Origin: Anaerolineales bacterium
Lineage (GTDB): Bacteria; Chloroflexota; Anaerolineae; Anaerolineales; Villigracilaceae
Assembly (NCBI GenBank): GCA_014379595.1
Contig: JACMLM010000071.1
Coordinates: forward strand, 1 to 64,000
DNA: 64,000 nt
Direction: 5' to 3'
The position numbers and the translations under genes were made by a program. Under the pieces are notes generated by a model. It saw only the letters and a list, made by a program, of their open reading frames with translations. It did not search any database and was not told the DNA's origin. Shown here piece by piece: positions 61,021 through 64,000 of the stretch (the first letter of the stretch is position 1; each line of letters opens with the position of its first letter).

Positions 61021-61904
61021 GACTCGGCCTTCGTAATCCCCTTCTTCATATAATACTTGCGCTTCTTACTGGACTTGGACTTGGTCTGGCATACTCCTGG
61101 CTCATCTCCCCTGTTACCTATGTAGATGCAAACCCATCGATCCTGCGTGCTGATTTCAAGGATCAATATCGAGTTGTCATTGCTGCATCCTATGCATCAT
61201 CGCATGATCTTGCACGTGCACGCGCACGCCTTGAACTGCTCGGCGATACGGATCAAATTGGCGAACTCAGTGCACAAGCTCAACGCATGGTGGCGGCAGG
61301 TGAATCTTTTGAAAGTGTTCAACCACTTGCACAACTTGCCACCGATCTGCAGCAAGGGTTTGTAAGTGTGTTACCTACCAGCACTCCATTTACAAATATC
61401 ATTAACACCGCGATCATTGATACGCCTATAGAAGAAACATTGCCCACTGAAACACAAGTAACAATAGAAGAGACAACACCTTTACCAACAGCCGCCTTTG
61501 AACAAACTGTTCTTGCTCCCATACAAGAAACAGCTACCGCACGCCCCACCTTCACTGCTATTCCAGCGCCCGGCACACCGTTCACACTGGTCGGGCAGGA
61601 TACAGTCTGTGAGCCTGGTCTACAAGCAGGGTTATTGCAATTCATTCTTATGGACTCGCGCCGCAAAGAGAAACCAGGTATTGAGATCATCGTCACGTGG
61701 AGTCAGGGTGAGGATCACTTCTTCACCGGATTCAAGCCCGAGCTTGGGAACGGATACGCAGACTTTGTCATGCAGACGGATGTCATTTATAGTGTCCGTG
61801 TTGTAGAAGGCGGAGCATTTGTTCCCAGTGTCACCGCTCCTACTTGTACAGACCCAAATGGCGTTGATTATACTGGCGGGTTATTACTTACTTTTCAACA
61901 GTAA
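61017..61904 (+). CDS. Membrane-anchored protein with Thr/Pro linker and outer beta domain
   Basis: 295 residues: an N-terminal helix (IILALLTGLGLGLAYSWLI), the helical domain shared with the preceding protein, a Thr/Pro/Glu linker (about 115-185), and a C-terminal beta domain with two cysteines (DTVCEPG and APTCTDPNG) that could bond outside the cell. The C-terminal domain contains VTWSQGEDHFFTGFKPE. Function unknown; possibly an envelope sensor with its shorter paralogue as partner. The weak palindrome ACCTGACAGGT follows its stop. Confidence 0.75.
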   Translation: MRLGLRNPLLHIILALLTGLGLGLAYSWLISPVTYVDANPSILRADFKDQYRVVIAASYASSHDLARARARLELLGDTDQIGELSAQAQRMVAAGESFESVQPLAQLATDLQQGFVSVLPTSTPFTNIINTAIIDTPIEETLPTETQVTIEETTPLPTAAFEQTVLAPIQETATARPTFTAIPAPGTPFTLVGQDTVCEPGLQAGLLQFILMDSRRKEKPGIEIIVTWSQGEDHFFTGFKPELGNGYADFVMQTDVIYSVRVVEGGAFVPSVTAPTCTDPNGVDYTGGLLLTFQQ

Positions 61905-61995
61905 AAGACCTGACAGGTTTGAAATTACTGTACATATTCTGCAACTATTCGCCTATTCATTCGTTATATCTTTCATCTAAACCAAGGAGTAATGA

Positions 61996-62502
61996 ATGAA
62001 CACATATCCAAACCAAAAACCTGGCCTGGTGACTGCCATCGCCGTAATGACACTCACTAGCGGCATTATCAATCTCTTCTGGGGCTTTATAGCATCTGCT
62101 ACTGTATTAAGTACCCTTGTAGGTATCGTTTGTTTGCCAATAACGATTCTGCCAACCATTCTCGGCATCTTCGAGATCATATACGCAGCTAAACTCTTAA
62201 GTGCACAGCCACAGCCCGTTCGACCTTCACAGTCCATCGCAGTCTTTCAAATCCTTATGTTCTTAGTTGGAAATATCTTCTCCCTGATCGTTGGTATTTT
62301 GAGCTTGATCTTTTACAACGACCTAACAGTGAAAGATTACTTTGCCAAACTCAATGGAGTGCAGGTTTATACACCAGTAGTAGTCGCGCCATCTGCACCA
62401 GTACCTATGCCTGAGTTAATTCCTGAACCGTCCGAACCTATTGTTCCGGAAGTAGAAGAACCTGTCAAACCGAAGCGCACTCGTAAAATTGCTGGTAAGT
62501 AA
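61996..62502 (+). CDS. Four-helix membrane protein with Pro/Glu-rich tail
   Basis: 168 residues, start behind AAGGAGT. Four hydrophobic segments in the first 110 residues, then NDLTVKDYFAKLNG and a tail rich in Pro, Glu and Val that ends KPKRTRKIAGK. The tail lies on the cytoplasmic side if the first helix enters normally. No function can be assigned. A perfect terminator abuts its stop. Confidence 0.75.
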   Translation: MNTYPNQKPGLVTAIAVMTLTSGIINLFWGFIASATVLSTLVGIVCLPITILPTILGIFEIIYAAKLLSAQPQPVRPSQSIAVFQILMFLVGNIFSLIVGILSLIFYNDLTVKDYFAKLNGVQVYTPVVVAPSAPVPMPELIPEPSEPIVPEVEEPVKPKRTRKIAGK

Positions 62503-62541
62503 AAAAATATTAGACGCCTTCTCAGGCGTCTAATATTTTTT
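62501..62541. terminator. Bidirectional intrinsic terminator
   Basis: A stem of AAAAAATATTAGACGCCT with its complement around TCTC, ending in six T. It begins at the stop of the preceding gene. Confidence 0.92.
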
Positions 62542-62579
62542 AAGATTGTTGCAAGCGACAAATTAGGACGTTCTACCCC

Positions 62580-62608
62580 TTGACTCTCACTCCCCTCACC
62601 CATAAAAT
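62580..62608 (+). promoter_or_regulatory. Promoter of the glycine-riboswitch/gcv operon
   Basis: TTGACT (62580-62585), 17 bp, TAAAAT (62603-62608), giving a start near 62615, just before the first aptamer. Confidence 0.65.
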
Positions 62609-62621
62609 GGAAATACAAATT

Positions 62622-62852
62622 AACGGATGATAGGGAAGAGACTTGGTTTTGTCAGCAGTTGAACTGCTGACAAACATACAAGCGCCGAAGGTGCAAATCT
62701 GGCAACAGGCGAAACCAGATGAAACTATCAGGCAAAAGGACCCTGTATCTGCATTAACTCTGGAAAGTCTCAATTCATAATGAGACACCGACGGTGTAAG
62801 TCTGTTTCATCTATTAGTGATGAACTGATAATCTCTCAGGTTCCATTACAGA
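62622..62852 (+). promoter_or_regulatory. Tandem glycine riboswitch
   Basis: Two aptamers. The first (about 62625-62743) has AGCGCCGAAGGTGCAAATCT and ATCAGGCAAAAGGACC; the second (about 62755-62852) has ACTCTGGAAAGTCT, CACCGACGGTGTAAGTCTG and ATCTCTCAGGTTCCATTACA. These are the conserved cores of glycine aptamers. It stands before gcvH and, by family knowledge, turns glycine cleavage on when glycine is high. The terminator at 62851-62886 is the expression platform. Confidence 0.93.
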
Positions 62853-62886
62853 GGACGCAAGGTTATATAACCTTGCGTCCTCTTTT
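62851..62886 (+). terminator. Riboswitch terminator (expression platform)
   Basis: GAGGACGCAAGGTTA pairs with its complement (62868-62882) and is followed by TTTT. The 5' arm starts right at the end of aptamer 2, so ligand binding can compete with it. Confidence 0.85.
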
Positions 62887-62919
62887 GATTCGCCGAACCT
62901 CATTACAGGAGAAAATAAA

Positions 62920-63297
62920 ATGAATACCCCATCCAACCTCATGTATGCAAAGTCCGACGAATGGTTCGACCCATCCAACGGTGCAGTTGGTATCACTGAC
63001 TACGCTCAAAATCAACTCTCTGATATCGTCTTCGTTGAGATCCTTGTAGATGAAGGAGAGGAAGTCACAGCAGGCAAACCCATAGCTTCTGTTGAATCTG
63101 TAAAAGCATCTGCAGAAATTTATGCACCTGCTTCAGGGAAAGTTGGAGCAATTAATAAGGGTATCATTGAAAAGCCTGAAATTCTTAACTCTGATCCTTT
63201 TGGTGACGGTTGGATGATCAAGATCGAAGGCGGCGCACAGGGTGATTTAATGGACTCCGCCGCATACGAAAAACATTGTGAAGAAAGAGCACATTAG
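62920..63297 (+). CDS. gcvH: Glycine cleavage system H protein
   Basis: 125 residues, standard length. It carries the lipoyl arm that shuttles the aminomethyl group among P, T and L proteins. The lipoylated Lys62 is in SVESVKASAEIYAP. Upstream ACAGGAG marks the start. It is controlled by the tandem glycine riboswitch and followed, after a dispersed repeat, by gcvPA; gcvT is not directly adjacent. Confidence 0.97.
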   Translation: MNTPSNLMYAKSDEWFDPSNGAVGITDYAQNQLSDIVFVEILVDEGEEVTAGKPIASVESVKASAEIYAPASGKVGAINKGIIEKPEILNSDPFGDGWMIKIEGGAQGDLMDSAAYEKHCEERAH

Positions 63298-63299
63298 CA

Positions 63300-63386
63300 T
63301 GTCATTGCGAGGAGGATGCTCTTCCCGACGAAGCAATCTCCAACACATTGTAGGAGATTGCTTCGGGCTAACGCCCTCGCAATGAC
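63300..63386 (+). repeat. Dispersed inverted repeat (family 1) between gcvH and gcvPA
   Basis: Complete copy with TGTCATTGCGAGGAGG and CCCTCGCAATGAC ends and the central GACGAAGCAATCTCC and GGAGATTGCTTCGG arms. It begins 3 bases after the gcvH stop and ends 12 bases before the gcvPA ATG, whose ribosome site GAGGAAA follows it directly. Confidence 0.9.
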
Positions 63387-63398
63387 GAGGAAATTAAA

Positions 63399-64000
63399 AT
63401 GACCTTTATCCCTATATCCCCAAATGAACGGGATGCGATGCTTAAAACGGTTGGCGTCAAATCATTAGATGACCTGTTCGACGCCATCCCAAAGAAACAT
63501 CGCTTTCCAAAATTAGATCTTCCTCCAGCGTTAACTGAAATGGAAGCAGCAGCGCATCTCAGTGAAATGGCGCAGACAAATGAGAACGTACGCGAGCATA
63601 TGATTTCATTTCTCGGCGCTGGTGCATACAACCATTATGTCCCATCAGTGGTAGATCATATGTTACGCCGTGGCGAATTCTATACTGCTTACACGCCCTA
63701 TCAACCAGAAATTTCACAAGGTACATTGCAGGCGATCTTTGAGTATCAATCGCTGATGACCAACCTAACTGGCATGGAAGTCTCGAATGCATCACATTAT
63801 GATGGTGCGACTGCCACAGCTGAAGCAGTGAGTCTTGCGTATGCTCAATTCCGCGGTAAACGCAAAAAGATCGTTATTTCTCCCACTGTCCACCCGCAAT
63901 ATCGTGAAGTCATTCAAACGTATTCACAAGGTATGGGCTTGGAAAAAGTCGGGGATGATGAATCAGCCAACGCCGAAGCTGGACCCGAAGCGTTGATGTC
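63399..64000 (+). CDS. gcvPA: Glycine dehydrogenase (decarboxylating) subunit 1, partial
   Basis: The first 200 codons; the gene runs off the right edge (full size is about 450 residues). It begins MTFIPISPNERDAML and includes FLGAGAYNHYVPSVVDHM, FYTAYTPYQPEISQG and NASHYDGATATAEA, which are diagnostic of the N-terminal half of split P protein. With GcvPB it forms the PLP enzyme that decarboxylates glycine and loads the H-protein lipoyl arm. Start ATG 63399 with GAGGAAA upstream. Confidence 0.95.
   Translation, partial: MTFIPISPNERDAMLKTVGVKSLDDLFDAIPKKHRFPKLDLPPALTEMEAAAHLSEMAQTNENVREHMISFLGAGAYNHYVPSVVDHMLRRGEFYTAYTPYQPEISQGTLQAIFEYQSLMTNLTGMEVSNASHYDGATATAEAVSLAYAQFRGKRKKIVISPTVHPQYREVIQTYSQGMGLEKVGDDESANAEAGPEALM

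Noticed and set aside
61905-61925. ACCTGACAGGT palindrome after 61904 as a terminator
   Set aside because: The stem is only four base pairs and the T run is short.

Overview
The window reads as a chromosomal segment of a member of the Chloroflexota, most likely class Anaerolineae. I infer this from the secreted proteins with long TNTP/TPT linkers, cohesin-like and dockerin domains, SdrD-B/DUF11 giant surface proteins, pairs of VWA proteins behind a MoxR ATPase, a small bacterial-type SRP RNA, and the lack of any LPS or outer-membrane gene. There are no phage, transposase, CRISPR, rRNA or tRNA genes. The mobile-looking material is limited to several families of short intergenic inverted repeats.

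Layout. 1-2.1 kb: a truncated ABC-F ATPase at the left edge (next to a 64-bp-period duplication), then a divergent pair consisting of a possible 31-codon leaderless ORF and an Fe-S PD-(D/E)XK nuclease. 2.2-6.6 kb: three minus-strand secreted proteins with cohesin-like and dockerin modules. 6.8-10.3 kb: a NAGPA-type glycosidase, then uvrC, a response regulator and a 48-residue membrane protein. 10.4-16.1 kb: prfA, a glycosyltransferase/ABC-permease fusion with its partner permease, prmC and tsaC. 16.2-25.7 kb: ten co-oriented minus-strand genes (HtrA-like protease, MoxR, DUF58, two VWA proteins, a membrane protein, selA, a zinc-ribbon membrane protein, an M24 peptidase, tsaD). 26-30.7 kb: nitroreductase, membrane proteins, DUF374 acyltransferase, dodecin, MOSC protein. 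30.9-38.4 kb: a surface-polysaccharide operon ending in two FemAB-type genes. 38.6-42.9 kb: RidA and a 1250-residue double phosphoesterase. 43.2-49.3 kb: a partner-switching module (STAS, anti-sigma kinase, GAF-SpoIIE phosphatase) divergent from a response regulator and an RR-PAS-HD-GYP protein. 49.4-60.2 kb: one 3616-residue surface protein ending in LPFTG plus a sortase domain. 60.5-64 kb: SRP RNA, two related anchored proteins, a membrane protein, a tandem glycine riboswitch, gcvH and the start of gcvPA.

The most unusual items are the giant adhesin that carries an LPFTG sorting motif directly followed by its own sortase catalytic domain; a leader terminator in front of it; a GT-C glycosyltransferase fused to a MalF-type permease; a prmC gene interrupted in frame by a copy of a dispersed repeat; and several start codons that sit 6-8 nt behind a -10 hexamer (probable leaderless messages), including one divergent pair that shares a single palindromic -10. 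Functions are assigned from motifs read by eye; no database search was possible.
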